Below are positions 52,496 through 60,745 of a DNA stretch of 64,000 nucleotides, piece after piece. Made by a program: the position numbers and the translations under genes. Below the pieces are notes generated by a model that saw nothing but the letters and a program-made list of their open reading frames with translations, searched no databases and was not told the DNA's origin. Source of the DNA: G965229605 sp965229605 (GTDB taxonomy: Bacteria; Pseudomonadota; Alphaproteobacteria; CBDDJK01). The stretch covers positions 1,984,001 to 2,048,000 of the forward strand of contig OZ245892.1 of assembly GCA_965229605.1 (NCBI GenBank). Direction: 5' to 3'. How positions within the stretch are numbered: the stretch's first letter is position 1; every line of letters begins with the position of its first letter.

Positions 52496-53952
52496 TTGGA
52501 TATCTCTGGCAGTTGACGGTCCAACGATTCTAACTGTTCAGCCCTTAATGATTTCTCCAGCAGAGGCCGGATAGTCCCCCGTTTTAAATTGAATCGCAGA
52601 CGACCAATCCAATCATCAAAAAAATCTAAATTGTGAAGAAGAAGTTTTGAACGCCAGTCGGCATCGGGATCAGAAATAATATTTCGGACATTCTCATTTG
52701 GTGAGAACGCCCTTTGGTCTGCGAAAAAATCAAAGTGTTGAGCGTGAAAAAGGTGTCCAGTTTCGTGATCTGCTACAGTTCTGCACCATTCCAGACCGTC
52801 AAAACTGTCTGCCCCTGCTTTTGCTAAAACGGCTATCGAAACCGGATTTCCGGTTCCCAGTAAATGTATTTTTCGATATTTCCCCATTTCATCAAGTGTT
52901 TTTCTTAAGCCTTGAACAGTCTTGACTCTTTGACAGAGCCCCTCTCCTAACTCCCGCTCTGGCACCGCTATCATAAAAGGCTTTAATTTTTTAATGATCC
53001 GGGACGCGACATCTGTAAGCTTCTCAATTTGTGCCGAGCCATCATCTGATCGAGGGATGTGGATAATTGGAACCAGTCGTTGACATTTTGATTCACGTTC
53101 TTCGTTTTCAAAGTAAGCCGTCGCCTTTGATACAATGCCGTGAAGATTATTGCCGCGAAGACCATCAGTCGGGTCAAACTGAAATCCAACATCAGCCTCT
53201 ATCGAACTTGAGATTTCCAAGTGTTTTTCATGATCCCAGACAATTTTCTGTTCTGCATTCAATCGATGATGTCTGGAGCTATCGTCCGTACTCTCGCCTT
53301 TGCGATAGGATTCGTAGTTTCCTGAGTCTAAAAAAATAGCCACACCTTTACTTTGGAGCTTTTGTATAAGTGATTTTATCTCATCTTTATCCTGATTGCT
53401 GCAAAAAATATCATAAGAAGATATCAATACAGGTTCAGTGGAAGGGTGACGAACCAATGCTTCCAATGCGGATTTTGGCGAAATCAGGGTTTCATGAGAC
53501 GAAACTGATCGCACAAAGCAAGGGAGTTGAATCTCGCCACTATCAAGAACGTCAATCCAATCTCGACCATCTCCAAGAGTATCGAAAATGCTGTTTACGA
53601 CATTTCCAATGCTGGATGGACCAGAGTAGTCGAGAGACTTCGCATTTTCAATCGCTCCTCTTGCAGGAGCTGAGTCCGTATGCAGAGCAAGTATAGGCAC
53701 TCTACCGCTTTCCACTTCAACAATTTCATTCATGATAGATTGGCGCCCCATCTCAGCGGCCTCTTTGTTCCATAGAACGACTGCACAACGAGCATTCTGT
53801 AACGCTTCCTTAAATTCCGTATCCCAGGATTCACGAGACCTGCCTTCGTCCCACCAGATAGTCATGGTGATTAGCTCGTCATGGAGTTTTGCAACGGTTG
53901 TACGCGCTAACTCTACATGGGGGCTTGCGTACAGAAAAAGAATGTCTGCCAT
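52492..53952 (-). CDS. TIR domain fused to tRNA-guanine-transglycosylase-like domain
   Basis: A 486-residue protein, first in the operon. Residues ~1-130 form a TIR domain (ILFLYASPHVELARTTVAKL, ARCAVVLWNKEAAEMG, QSIMNEIVEVESG with Glu76 a candidate). Residues ~165-470 match the TGT fold: FLDSGNYESYR (207-217) with Asp209, HLEISSSIEADVGFQFD with Asp260, LLGTGNPVSIAVLAKAGADSFDG with Asp385, and LLLHNLDFFDDWIGRLR near the end. These correspond to the general base, ligand and nucleophile of TGT. The CxCxxC zinc site of canonical TGT is absent. The fusion suggests that a base-exchange or recognition domain controls the TIR output. The assignment rests on motif comparison by eye. Confidence 0.75.
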   Translation of the reverse strand: MADILFLYASPHVELARTTVAKLHDELITMTIWWDEGRSRESWDTEFKEALQNARCAVVLWNKEAAEMGRQSIMNEIVEVESGRVPILALHTDSAPARGAIENAKSLDYSGPSSIGNVVNSIFDTLGDGRDWIDVLDSGEIQLPCFVRSVSSHETLISPKSALEALVRHPSTEPVLISSYDIFCSNQDKDEIKSLIQKLQSKGVAIFLDSGNYESYRKGESTDDSSRHHRLNAEQKIVWDHEKHLEISSSIEADVGFQFDPTDGLRGNNLHGIVSKATAYFENEERESKCQRLVPIIHIPRSDDGSAQIEKLTDVASRIIKKLKPFMIAVPERELGEGLCQRVKTVQGLRKTLDEMGKYRKIHLLGTGNPVSIAVLAKAGADSFDGLEWCRTVADHETGHLFHAQHFDFFADQRAFSPNENVRNIISDPDADWRSKLLLHNLDFFDDWIGRLRFNLKRGTIRPLLEKSLRAEQLESLDRQLPEISK

Positions 53953-54228
53953 ACGATCATCGACCTCAATTCACAGGGATTGCATTCGCACAACTTCTTA
54001 TAATATTAACACTGGAATTACACTTTTTCCACATATTATTCAGAGTCTTTCAGGACAATCACATTTAAAAATTGTGCAGTGCTTCTTTTGAACGTTTTTT
54101 GTAACGTTTTGGGAGGGGAGAACGTAGGGTTGTTATGGTGTAATTTTGGGAATAACCTTATATGCTACCTTATAAATTGTTATAGAACTCTTTTATGATG
54201 AGGTTGATCTTATGATGGGGCTGGGGTG
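53953..54228. promoter_or_regulatory. AT-rich upstream region of the defence operon
   Basis: This 276-base gap holds no gene. It is divergent between the TIR-TGT operon and the hydroxylase gene and must contain promoters for both. An 8-base direct repeat AACGTTTT occurs twice near 54091 and 54103. No attachment site, integrase or tRNA was seen. Confidence 0.4.
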
Positions 54229-55149
54229 ATGGATCCAAAGCTGGCTTTTTCTCTGTCCTGGTTTTTGCTGCTGGCTGTGCTGGAGCAGGTTTTTCCTTTT
54301 CGCCGTGCAGCTCAAAGCCAAAGCACAAAATCAGACACAAACGAAACCGCGCCAGAAGCCAAACAAGTGCAGAATGGGCGCGATGCTTTTGCCCGGCTAT
54401 TTCGCAATTTTGGTCTGGCCGGGATCAACGGGGTTCTGTCGGTGCTGGTGATTATTCCGCTCACGCTCTGGGCCAGTGGAGAGGTCACCCTTCCTGCCCC
54501 TCCCCTGTTCGGGGCTGCTCCGCTTGATATGATCACAGTTTTTATCGCGTCAATTCAGGCCTTTAACAGCCAATGGCGGGCCGATCAGGGGCTCTATTGG
54601 CTGGTGGTGGACCTGATTATCCTCGATTTCTGGATTTACTGGTGGCATCGGGCCAACCATACCATCCCTTTCCTGATGCGATTCCATCAGGTTCATCATC
54701 TCGACCGTCATCTCGATACAACAACCGCTTTGCGCTTCCATTTTGGCGAGGTCTTTTTATCCGCTCTGGTGCGCTGTCTGGTGATTATCGCTTTCTCCAT
54801 TCCCTTCTTCCATATCGTGGTCTTTGAAACCCTGGTCCTGATCCTGCCCATCTTTCATCATGCCAATATCCGCTTGCCCGCAAAAATCGACCATATGCTG
54901 TCAAAAGTGATCGTCACGCCTTCGTGGCATTTTGTCCATCATCACGCCGTGCGCGCCGATACGGATTCTCATTACGGGGTGACGCTGACCCTCTGGGATC
55001 GCCTGTTCAAAAGCCATCACCACCAACGCCGCTCGCCTGATATGGTGATCGGGCTGGAAGGCTATCGGCGCGACCTTTCCTTCCGACGGCTGGTGTCTAT
55101 TCCTTTTTCGCGTATTCCTTTGTCGAGTCCTCCTACCTCAAAAGAATAG
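54229..55149 (+). CDS. Sterol desaturase/fatty acid hydroxylase superfamily protein
   Basis: A 306-residue membrane protein with several hydrophobic helices and the histidine boxes HRANH, HQVHHLD and HFVHHH of the diiron fatty acid hydroxylase superfamily, with a further H in VVFETLVLILPIFHHANI. It probably hydroxylates or desaturates a lipid or carotenoid. A GTG at 54226 is an alternative start. It flanks the AT-rich island on its right side. Confidence 0.88.
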   Translation: MDPKLAFSLSWFLLLAVLEQVFPFRRAAQSQSTKSDTNETAPEAKQVQNGRDAFARLFRNFGLAGINGVLSVLVIIPLTLWASGEVTLPAPPLFGAAPLDMITVFIASIQAFNSQWRADQGLYWLVVDLIILDFWIYWWHRANHTIPFLMRFHQVHHLDRHLDTTTALRFHFGEVFLSALVRCLVIIAFSIPFFHIVVFETLVLILPIFHHANIRLPAKIDHMLSKVIVTPSWHFVHHHAVRADTDSHYGVTLTLWDRLFKSHHHQRRSPDMVIGLEGYRRDLSFRRLVSIPFSRIPLSSPPTSKE

Positions 55150-55286
55150 GGCTCGAAAAACAAGGCTTATGGCATAAAAATTGCTTGTTTCCTCCTGTAA
55201 GAGAGAGGCCTGCCAACGATTGATCTAACGCAATCAGGCCACTCAGCCACAGAGAATGCCAAAGGCATTTCATAACGGAGGACCCG

Positions 55287-55694
55287 ATGACGATCTCAAA
55301 CTCAATCCTCGGCAGCATGATGAAAACCAAAATGGGATGGCTCGGCGAACGCCAACGCGTGCTGGCTCAAAATATCGCCAATGCCGATACCCCCTCCTAT
55401 CGCGCACGAGACTTGCAGCCTCTGGACTTCAAACGCCACCTCGCCGGAGACTTCATCAAAGTCCGAATGGTTCAGACCTCGGAGGCGCACGTCCAAAGCC
55501 CCTATCAGGACAATGATGACTTCCGCTCCATGCGCTCGCGCAGAAACTACGAGACCGCGCCGATGCGCAATAACGTCATCCTCGAAGAGCAGATGATGAA
55601 ATTGAACTCGACCTCGGCAGACTTCCAGCTGGCGACCACCACCTATCAGCAGTTCAAGAAGCTTTACTCGACCGCGATCCGCTCTGGAGGCTAG
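55287..55694 (+). CDS. flgB: Flagellar basal-body rod protein FlgB
   Basis: A 135-residue proximal rod protein with the family start NSILGSMMKTKMGWLGERQRVLAQNIANADTP and the C-terminal pattern EEQMMKLNSTSADFQLATTTYQQFKKLYSTAI. GGAGG lies eight bases before the ATG. It forms part of the flagellar rod with FlgC, encoded 32 bases downstream. The genes for other rod parts are elsewhere. Confidence 0.96.
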   Translation: MTISNSILGSMMKTKMGWLGERQRVLAQNIANADTPSYRARDLQPLDFKRHLAGDFIKVRMVQTSEAHVQSPYQDNDDFRSMRSRRNYETAPMRNNVILEEQMMKLNSTSADFQLATTTYQQFKKLYSTAIRSGG

Positions 55695-55726
55695 AAGCAG
55701 CTTTATCTCTCTTAAAGGAGAACACG

Positions 55727-56146
55727 ATGGATGACCTCAAGGCCAGTCTGTTTATTGCCGGGTCGGGCATGTATGCGCAAGGCACCCGCTTGCGGGTTAT
55801 TTCCGAGAACCTGGCCAATGCCAATTCGACGACTCAGGTCCCGGGCGAGGACCCTTATCGTCGCAAGCTTGTGACCTTTCGCAATATGATTGATCGAGAC
55901 CTGGGCGTTGATCTGGTGCGCATCAAGGAGATCAGCCCGGACCGCAAGTCGGCTTTACAGATCAAGTATGAGCCCGGGCATCCTGCGGCTGATCCGGATG
56001 GCTATGTCAAGTATCCGAATGTGAGCACGCTTGTCGAGTTGATGGACATGCGCGAGGCCAATCGTTCTTATGAGTCCAATTTGAAGGTGATTGAGACGGC
56101 TCGCAAGATGTATTCGAGTGCTTTAGGCATCTTGAAGGGTCAATAG
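55727..56146 (+). CDS. flgC: Flagellar basal-body rod protein FlgC
   Basis: A 139-residue rod protein with the flagella_bb_rod start (IAGSGMYAQGTRLRVISENLANANST) and the characteristic GYVKYPNVSTLVELMDMREANRSYESNLKVIETARKMY end. AAAGGAG precedes the ATG. It follows flgB closely. In related species fliE and often fliQ follow, but here the next gene is ihfA, after 154 bases without a gene. Confidence 0.97.
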   Translation: MDDLKASLFIAGSGMYAQGTRLRVISENLANANSTTQVPGEDPYRRKLVTFRNMIDRDLGVDLVRIKEISPDRKSALQIKYEPGHPAADPDGYVKYPNVSTLVELMDMREANRSYESNLKVIETARKMYSSALGILKGQ

Positions 56147-56300
56147 TTTCAAAGATTTTGCATAAAAATCTGTTAGATGTCTTGCTATTCGCTGTCAGGC
56201 TTGTAATAAAGAGGCCTGAAAGTTTTAAAGCTGCGTTGTTTTGCGGTCTGTTATTTTAGGTGAGGAGTGAGAAGTGAAGAGTGAGGAGGAAAAGGGTTAA

Positions 56301-56597
56301 ATGAGCGAGAAAACCTTGACACGTGCTGAATTGGCCAATGCTATTCATGATGAGGTTGGTCTTCCGCGTCAGGAGTCGGCCCAGATGGTGGAGGCTATCC
56401 TGGAAGAGATTGTTGCGGCGATGAAGTCGGACAAGATTGTGAAGCTGTCGTCTTTTGCCCGTTTTACGGTGCGCGAGAAGAAACAGCGGGTCGGCCGAAA
56501 TCCCAAGACCAAGGTGGAGGCGGTGATTACGCCGCGCAATGTTGTTTCTTTCCGGGCGAGTTCTATTCTTAAGGACCGCATTAATGGCGAAGCCTGA
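56301..56597 (+). CDS. ihfA: Integration host factor alpha subunit
   Basis: A 98-residue HU/IHF-family DNA-bending protein. It shows LTRAELANAIHDEVGLPRQESAQMVE, VKLSSFARFTVREKKQRVGRNPKT and ITPRNVVSFRASSILKDRIN with the intercalating loop. It is followed by a MerR-type gene, as in many alphaproteobacteria, where the pair usually sits behind plsX-fabH. Here it sits behind flgC instead. AGGAGGAAAAGGG precedes the ATG. Confidence 0.94.
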   Translation: MSEKTLTRAELANAIHDEVGLPRQESAQMVEAILEEIVAAMKSDKIVKLSSFARFTVREKKQRVGRNPKTKVEAVITPRNVVSFRASSILKDRINGEA

Positions 56598-56701
56598 AAG
56601 CAGGCCTGTTTAGCATTTATTTAATTTGCCCGAGATTAGCGTAATGGGGGGCCTGAACACGCACAGAACAAGGCTTTCACGCAGACCGTATTTTGCTGGC
56701 A

Positions 56702-57211
56702 ATGACGAAATCGCCTGAATCATCTGATCTTTCGCGCCCTCACGGAGATGGAAAAGCCCCGCAGGCCTTGCGCACCATCACCGAAGTGGCAGGGCTTCTG
56801 GATGTGCCGCAGCATGTCTTGCGATTCTGGGAAACCCGCTTTCGCTATGTCCGGCCTATGAAACGTGCCGGAGGCCGCCGCTATTACCGCCCCGGCGATA
56901 TTGCTCTTTTAACCCGTATTCGTGATCTGCTCTATAACGATGGCTATACGATCAAAGGCGTGCAGAAACTGATCCAGGGCCAGGGCTTGCAAAAATTTGT
57001 CGGTCTGGAGGAATCTATAGCTGATCCGCCCTCGCCTGATCCGACCGCGTCTGGCCCTGCTCCGTCTTATGACCCGTCTCAGGGCCCCGCTCAATTTGAC
57101 CAAGCGGATGAAAATGCAACTGAAAATGCCTTTGACTATGATCAGGCAATGGCTGCGCTGGATTCGATTGAAGCCCGCCTGCGCTCCGCCCAAAAATATC
57201 TCAAAACCTGA
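56702..57211 (+). CDS. MerR family transcriptional regulator
   Basis: A 169-residue regulator with an N-terminal MerR HTH (ITEVAGLLDVPQHVLRFWETRF, MKRAGGRRYYRPGDIALL and a following helix) and a Pro/Ala-rich C-terminal tail ending in a short helix. It lacks metal-binding cysteines and belongs to the group that follows ihfA in alphaproteobacteria. A TTG at 56693 is an upstream alternative. The tail is variable. Confidence 0.88.
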   Translation: MTKSPESSDLSRPHGDGKAPQALRTITEVAGLLDVPQHVLRFWETRFRYVRPMKRAGGRRYYRPGDIALLTRIRDLLYNDGYTIKGVQKLIQGQGLQKFVGLEESIADPPSPDPTASGPAPSYDPSQGPAQFDQADENATENAFDYDQAMAALDSIEARLRSAQKYLKT

Positions 57212-57286
57212 CGGCGCAAAAAACCTGCTCCAGACGTAAGATAACAATTATTTACCTATAGGCGCGAATCCCGATAGATAGCGCCT

Positions 57287-58051
57287 ATGTTGGAAACAAT
57301 CATCGGCGATCAGATTTTTCAGGCCATTCTGGTCTTTGCCCGCCTGGGCTCAGCCATCATGCTGTTTCCAGGCCTTGGCGATTCATTCATCAATGCCCGC
57401 GCCAGACTGGCGTTAGCCGTCTTGATGGCTATTCTGGTGACGCCGGTTGTCTCCTCCCTGCTGCCAACCCAGCCCGAAAACTTGGGCGATATGCTGGGCA
57501 TGATCATGATTGAAGTCATCACTGGACTTTTCATGGGGGCGGCGGTGAAGGTTTTATTCTCTGCCGTTTCAATCACCGGCAGTTTCATCGCCATGTATAC
57601 CGGTCTGGCCAGTGCCATGATGTTCAACCCCAGCCTCGATGATCAGGGATCGCTGATTTCGGTTTTTTACTCGCTGCTGGCGGTGCTGCTTTTATTCGCC
57701 ACCGATCTCCACCATCTTTTGCTGCGCGCCACCGTTGAAAGCTATATGGTCTTTGTGCCAGCCGTGCGCCCGCCCGTCGGTGATATGGCAGATGTCATGG
57801 CCAAAGTGACCACCGAATCTTTCCGTCTGGCCCTGCATCTTTCGGCCCCCTTTGTGCTGGTGATGGTGCTGATGTATACCATTCTGGGGGTCATGTCGCG
57901 CCTGATGCCGCAGTTGCAGATTTTCTTTATCGGCCTGCCTATGCAGCTTTTGCTGGGTATTCTGGTCATGATGATCACGGTCGGCGGCATGATGTCATGG
58001 TTTCTGGGACAATTTACCGAACTGGTGAAAGTTTTTCTGGCCCTTGATTAG
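57287..58051 (+). CDS. fliR: Flagellar biosynthetic protein FliR
   Basis: A 254-residue integral membrane subunit of the flagellar export gate, with motifs ARLGSAIMLFPGLGDSFINARARLALAV, ALMVFNP-like MMFNPSLDDQG and QLQIFFIGLPMQLLLGILVMM, and multiple helices. Its usual neighbours fliE, fliQ and flhB are absent; the gene is preceded by merR and followed by a convergent Fic gene. The TAG stop lies in a GATTAGGGTCAG sequence shared with the MITE end. Confidence 0.95.
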   Translation: MLETIIGDQIFQAILVFARLGSAIMLFPGLGDSFINARARLALAVLMAILVTPVVSSLLPTQPENLGDMLGMIMIEVITGLFMGAAVKVLFSAVSITGSFIAMYTGLASAMMFNPSLDDQGSLISVFYSLLAVLLLFATDLHHLLLRATVESYMVFVPAVRPPVGDMADVMAKVTTESFRLALHLSAPFVLVMVLMYTILGVMSRLMPQLQIFFIGLPMQLLLGILVMMITVGGMMSWFLGQFTELVKVFLALD

Positions 58052-58070
58052 GGTCAGCATCAAGAGCCTG

Positions 58071-59237
58071 TCAGTATTTTAGAGGCTCAGCACCCTTGCT
58101 GAGAATATCGAGATATGCACGATAGACATAAACCTTATGACGGTCCTTGCCGGTGATTTCTTCAATAATCCCATGCTGCTCCAAACTGTCTAACGAGCGC
58201 AGAACAGTCGGCAAAGATACACCGCAAGCATCTTTGATTCTGGTCGTCTTTGTAATGGGATGATTCTGAAAATAATTATGAATCGACAATGTGACAGCAG
58301 TCGGCTTGCCACCCTCTTCCAGCTTGCGCCGGTCATTCTCAAACAGGGTCAGAATAGCCTGCGCTGTTTCAGTCGCCTGATTGGCGGTGTCTATCACGCC
58401 AGATAGGAAAAACTTGACCCAGGCCTCCCAATCGCCAGTTTCACGAACGGATTGCAAGTGCGCGTAATAAGCCTGGCGATTTGCTTTAAAATACAAACTC
58501 AAATATAAAAGAGGCTCTTTTATAATACCTGCAATGCAAAGCATGAAGGTAATCAGCAAACGACCAACACGCCCATTTCCATCAAGAAATGGGTGAATGG
58601 TTTCAAATTGCACATGCGCCAATGCGGCACGTATAAGCGCAGGCATTTTGACCGTTTCATCATGCAAGAATTTCTCAAAGCCATCTAACGTGGCCATTAA
58701 ATGCTCGGGGGGCGGTGGCACAAAGTGAGCATTGCCAGGACGGCTGCCTCCAATCCAGTTTTGCGATGAACGAAACGCGCCGGGCATTTTATTGCCACCT
58801 CGCGTACCAGCCATAAGCTTTTCATGAATTTCCCTGATCAGTCTCAACGAGAGCGGGAATTCCTTCAATCGCTCCAGGCCATAATTCATGGCTAAAACAT
58901 AATTAGAGACCTCCTGCACATCATCTATGGGCGCACCGGGCGCTTCTTCATTCTCATAAAGAAGAAGGTCCGATAATGAAGATTGCGTGCCTTCAATCTG
59001 GGAAGACAGCACAGCTTCTTTGCGCACATACATATATAGAAAAAGCGAATGATCAGGCAGCACCATGCTCATGCCGTCCAGACGGCCCAGAGCAATATTA
59101 GCCTGGTCGAGCAAGGGATATAACTCATCCATATTCAAAGGGGGCTGCGGAGGAAGATTTTCAGGTAAATAGGCTGTATAATGCTCCTCACCAGTGGTGC
59201 ATTTTACCCGTGTTCCAATACGCTGTTTTTTATCCAT
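58071..59237 (-). CDS. Fic family protein (class II-like, with winged HTH)
   Basis: A 388-residue Fic enzyme that may add AMP or another group to target proteins. The Fic motif HPFLDGNGRVGR is at residues 215-226. An N-terminal inhibitory motif S(x3)EG (SSQIEG, 78-83) marks the autoinhibited class. The C-terminal ~70 residues form a winged-helix-like region (HPITKTTRIKDACGVSLPTVLRSLDSLEQHGI). An array of CTAAC sites lies just upstream of the ATG, so it may regulate itself. It is flanked by copies of GATTAGGGTCAG and inserted behind fliR, consistent with horizontal gain. Confidence 0.9.
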   Translation of the reverse strand: MDKKQRIGTRVKCTTGEEHYTAYLPENLPPQPPLNMDELYPLLDQANIALGRLDGMSMVLPDHSLFLYMYVRKEAVLSSQIEGTQSSLSDLLLYENEEAPGAPIDDVQEVSNYVLAMNYGLERLKEFPLSLRLIREIHEKLMAGTRGGNKMPGAFRSSQNWIGGSRPGNAHFVPPPPEHLMATLDGFEKFLHDETVKMPALIRAALAHVQFETIHPFLDGNGRVGRLLITFMLCIAGIIKEPLLYLSLYFKANRQAYYAHLQSVRETGDWEAWVKFFLSGVIDTANQATETAQAILTLFENDRRKLEEGGKPTAVTLSIHNYFQNHPITKTTRIKDACGVSLPTVLRSLDSLEQHGIIEEITGKDRHKVYVYRAYLDILSKGAEPLKY

Positions 59238-59245
59238 TATAGACC

Positions 59246-59324
59246 TTAGCTAACATTCTTGAAAGCTGCAAGCATTTAACTAACGAAAAGCCATATTTTT
59301 GTTAGTTAAACACCCCAAGCTAAC
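59246..59324. promoter_or_regulatory. CTAAC operator array upstream of the Fic gene
   Basis: A 10-bp perfect inverted repeat, TTTAACTAAC (59275-59284) and GTTAGTTAAA (59301-59310), lies between two further CTAAC sites at 59250-59254 and 59320-59324. The first contains the palindrome TTAGCTAA. Such a cluster upstream of a gene for an HTH-containing protein suggests an autoregulatory operator. Confidence 0.65.
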
Positions 59325-59344
59325 ATCCGTGAGAGTTATAACCG

Positions 59345-59366
59345 GATTAGGGTCAGGACTCATAAA
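59345..59366. repeat. Solo MITE end / direct repeat bordering the Fic gene
   Basis: TAGGGTCAGGACTCATAAAA at 59347-59366 matches the right end (in reverse complement) of the MITE at 9971-10245 over 20 bases. The 12-mer GATTAGGGTCAG (59345-59356) also occurs in the same orientation at 58046-58057 (fliR stop) and at 9968-9979. The Fic gene is thus bracketed by direct copies, possibly marking a past insertion. Confidence 0.6.
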
Positions 59367-59440
59367 AACCCCCTTCCATTTCAGACCAGAAATTCTATAT
59401 TGAGACTATATAGATAATCCATTCAAAGTGATTCCGACCA

Positions 59441-60745
59441 ATGACCGATTCCACAACCTGGCGAGCAACGTGGCCCCAAAAAGCAAAATGGCAACGCCCG
59501 GAGATTCTCTTGATTCTCATGGCCGGAGCCATGGCGATCAGCCTCAATGGCTGGATGGCCCTGATCAATAATTTTGCCTATGAAGAAGTCGGCGTGTCCG
59601 GCTGGGAAATCGGCGTTATTCAAGGCATTCGGGAAGTCCCCGGCTTTCTCGCTTTCGGGGTGATTTTCGCCATTATGATCATCCGTGAACAACGTCTGGC
59701 GATGATGATGCTCTTTATGCTGGGGGTCGGGACCGCTCTGACCGGATTCTTTCCGCAGCTTCTGCCGCTTTATGTGCTGACTTTTGTCGGCTCTTTGGGG
59801 TTCCATTATTTTGAAACCCTCAATCAATCCCTGACCTTGCAATGGATTGACAAGAAGCAAACCCCGATTGTGCTGGGCCGCCAGATTTCAGCCATGGCGA
59901 TTGCAACCATCGCAATTTACCTCGTAATAATTCTGGCCAATAAACCCGAGGTCATCAATACCGGCTTGCAGCTGCTCAAGATAGAAGACACCTGGACGAT
60001 GGAGAAAATCGCCTATGAATGGGTCTTTCTTGCTGCCGGCGGATTTACCGCATTTGCCGCGCTGGTGCTTGCCTTTATTTTTCCAGGCTTTGTGTCTCCG
60101 CATCCACAAGAGAAAAAAATCATCTTGCGCAGACGCTATTGGCTCTATTACGCCCTTGTCTTTATGAGCGGGGCAAGAAGACAAATCTTTATGGTCTTTG
60201 CCGCCTTTATGATGGTCGAAAAATTTGGCTATGGGGTCGCAGAACTCACCCTGCTGTTCCTGATCAACCACCTCGTCAATATCAAAATTGCCCCGCTTGT
60301 CGGGCGGTTGATCGTCCGCTTTGGCGAACGTAACGCACTCCTATTTGAATATGCCGGGCTGGCCGTTATTTTCTCCTCCTACGCCTTTGTTCAGGACGGC
60401 ACCTGGGCCGCCGCACTCTATATCGCCGACCATCTATTCTTTGCCTTCGCCATCGCCATTAAAACCTACTTTCAAAAAATCGCCGACCCCAAAGATATGG
60501 CCTCGACCGCCGGGGTGAGCTTTACCATCAATCATATTGCCGCCGTCTTTATCCCCCCCCTGTTCGGGCTTTTGTGGCTGACCTCGCCAGCAGCCGTCTT
60601 TCTGGCCGGGGCCGCCATGGCTGTGATCTCTTTTATCCTGTCGCTGCTGGTGCCGCATGACCCGCAAGCCGGACAGGAAACCATCGCATTTGACCCTATG
60701 GGCTGGCTGAACCGTAAAAACCGGCTATCGCCGAATCCGGCTTAA
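59441..60745 (+). CDS. MFS transporter
   Basis: A 434-residue major facilitator with about 12 helices, beginning LLILMAGAMAISLNGWMALINNF and continuing with VSGWEIGVIQGIREVPGFLAFGVIF. It lacks the motif set that would identify its substrate. The ATG at 59441 follows the Fic-region repeats. It converges on waaA with a four-base overlap. Function is unknown. Confidence 0.88.
   Translation: MTDSTTWRATWPQKAKWQRPEILLILMAGAMAISLNGWMALINNFAYEEVGVSGWEIGVIQGIREVPGFLAFGVIFAIMIIREQRLAMMMLFMLGVGTALTGFFPQLLPLYVLTFVGSLGFHYFETLNQSLTLQWIDKKQTPIVLGRQISAMAIATIAIYLVIILANKPEVINTGLQLLKIEDTWTMEKIAYEWVFLAAGGFTAFAALVLAFIFPGFVSPHPQEKKIILRRRYWLYYALVFMSGARRQIFMVFAAFMMVEKFGYGVAELTLLFLINHLVNIKIAPLVGRLIVRFGERNALLFEYAGLAVIFSSYAFVQDGTWAAALYIADHLFFAFAIAIKTYFQKIADPKDMASTAGVSFTINHIAAVFIPPLFGLLWLTSPAAVFLAGAAMAVISFILSLLVPHDPQAGQETIAFDPMGWLNRKNRLSPNPA

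Noticed and set aside
49255..53952. CBASS or Thoeris classification of the defence operon
   Set aside because: No CD-NTase, Cap2/Cap3 or ThsA-like SLOG/macro protein is present. The gene set resembles type IV CBASS accessories only in QueC, TGT and OGG.
58071..59237. Fic-Phd type toxin-antitoxin pair
   Set aside because: No small antitoxin gene is adjacent; the inhibitory motif is inside the Fic protein itself.
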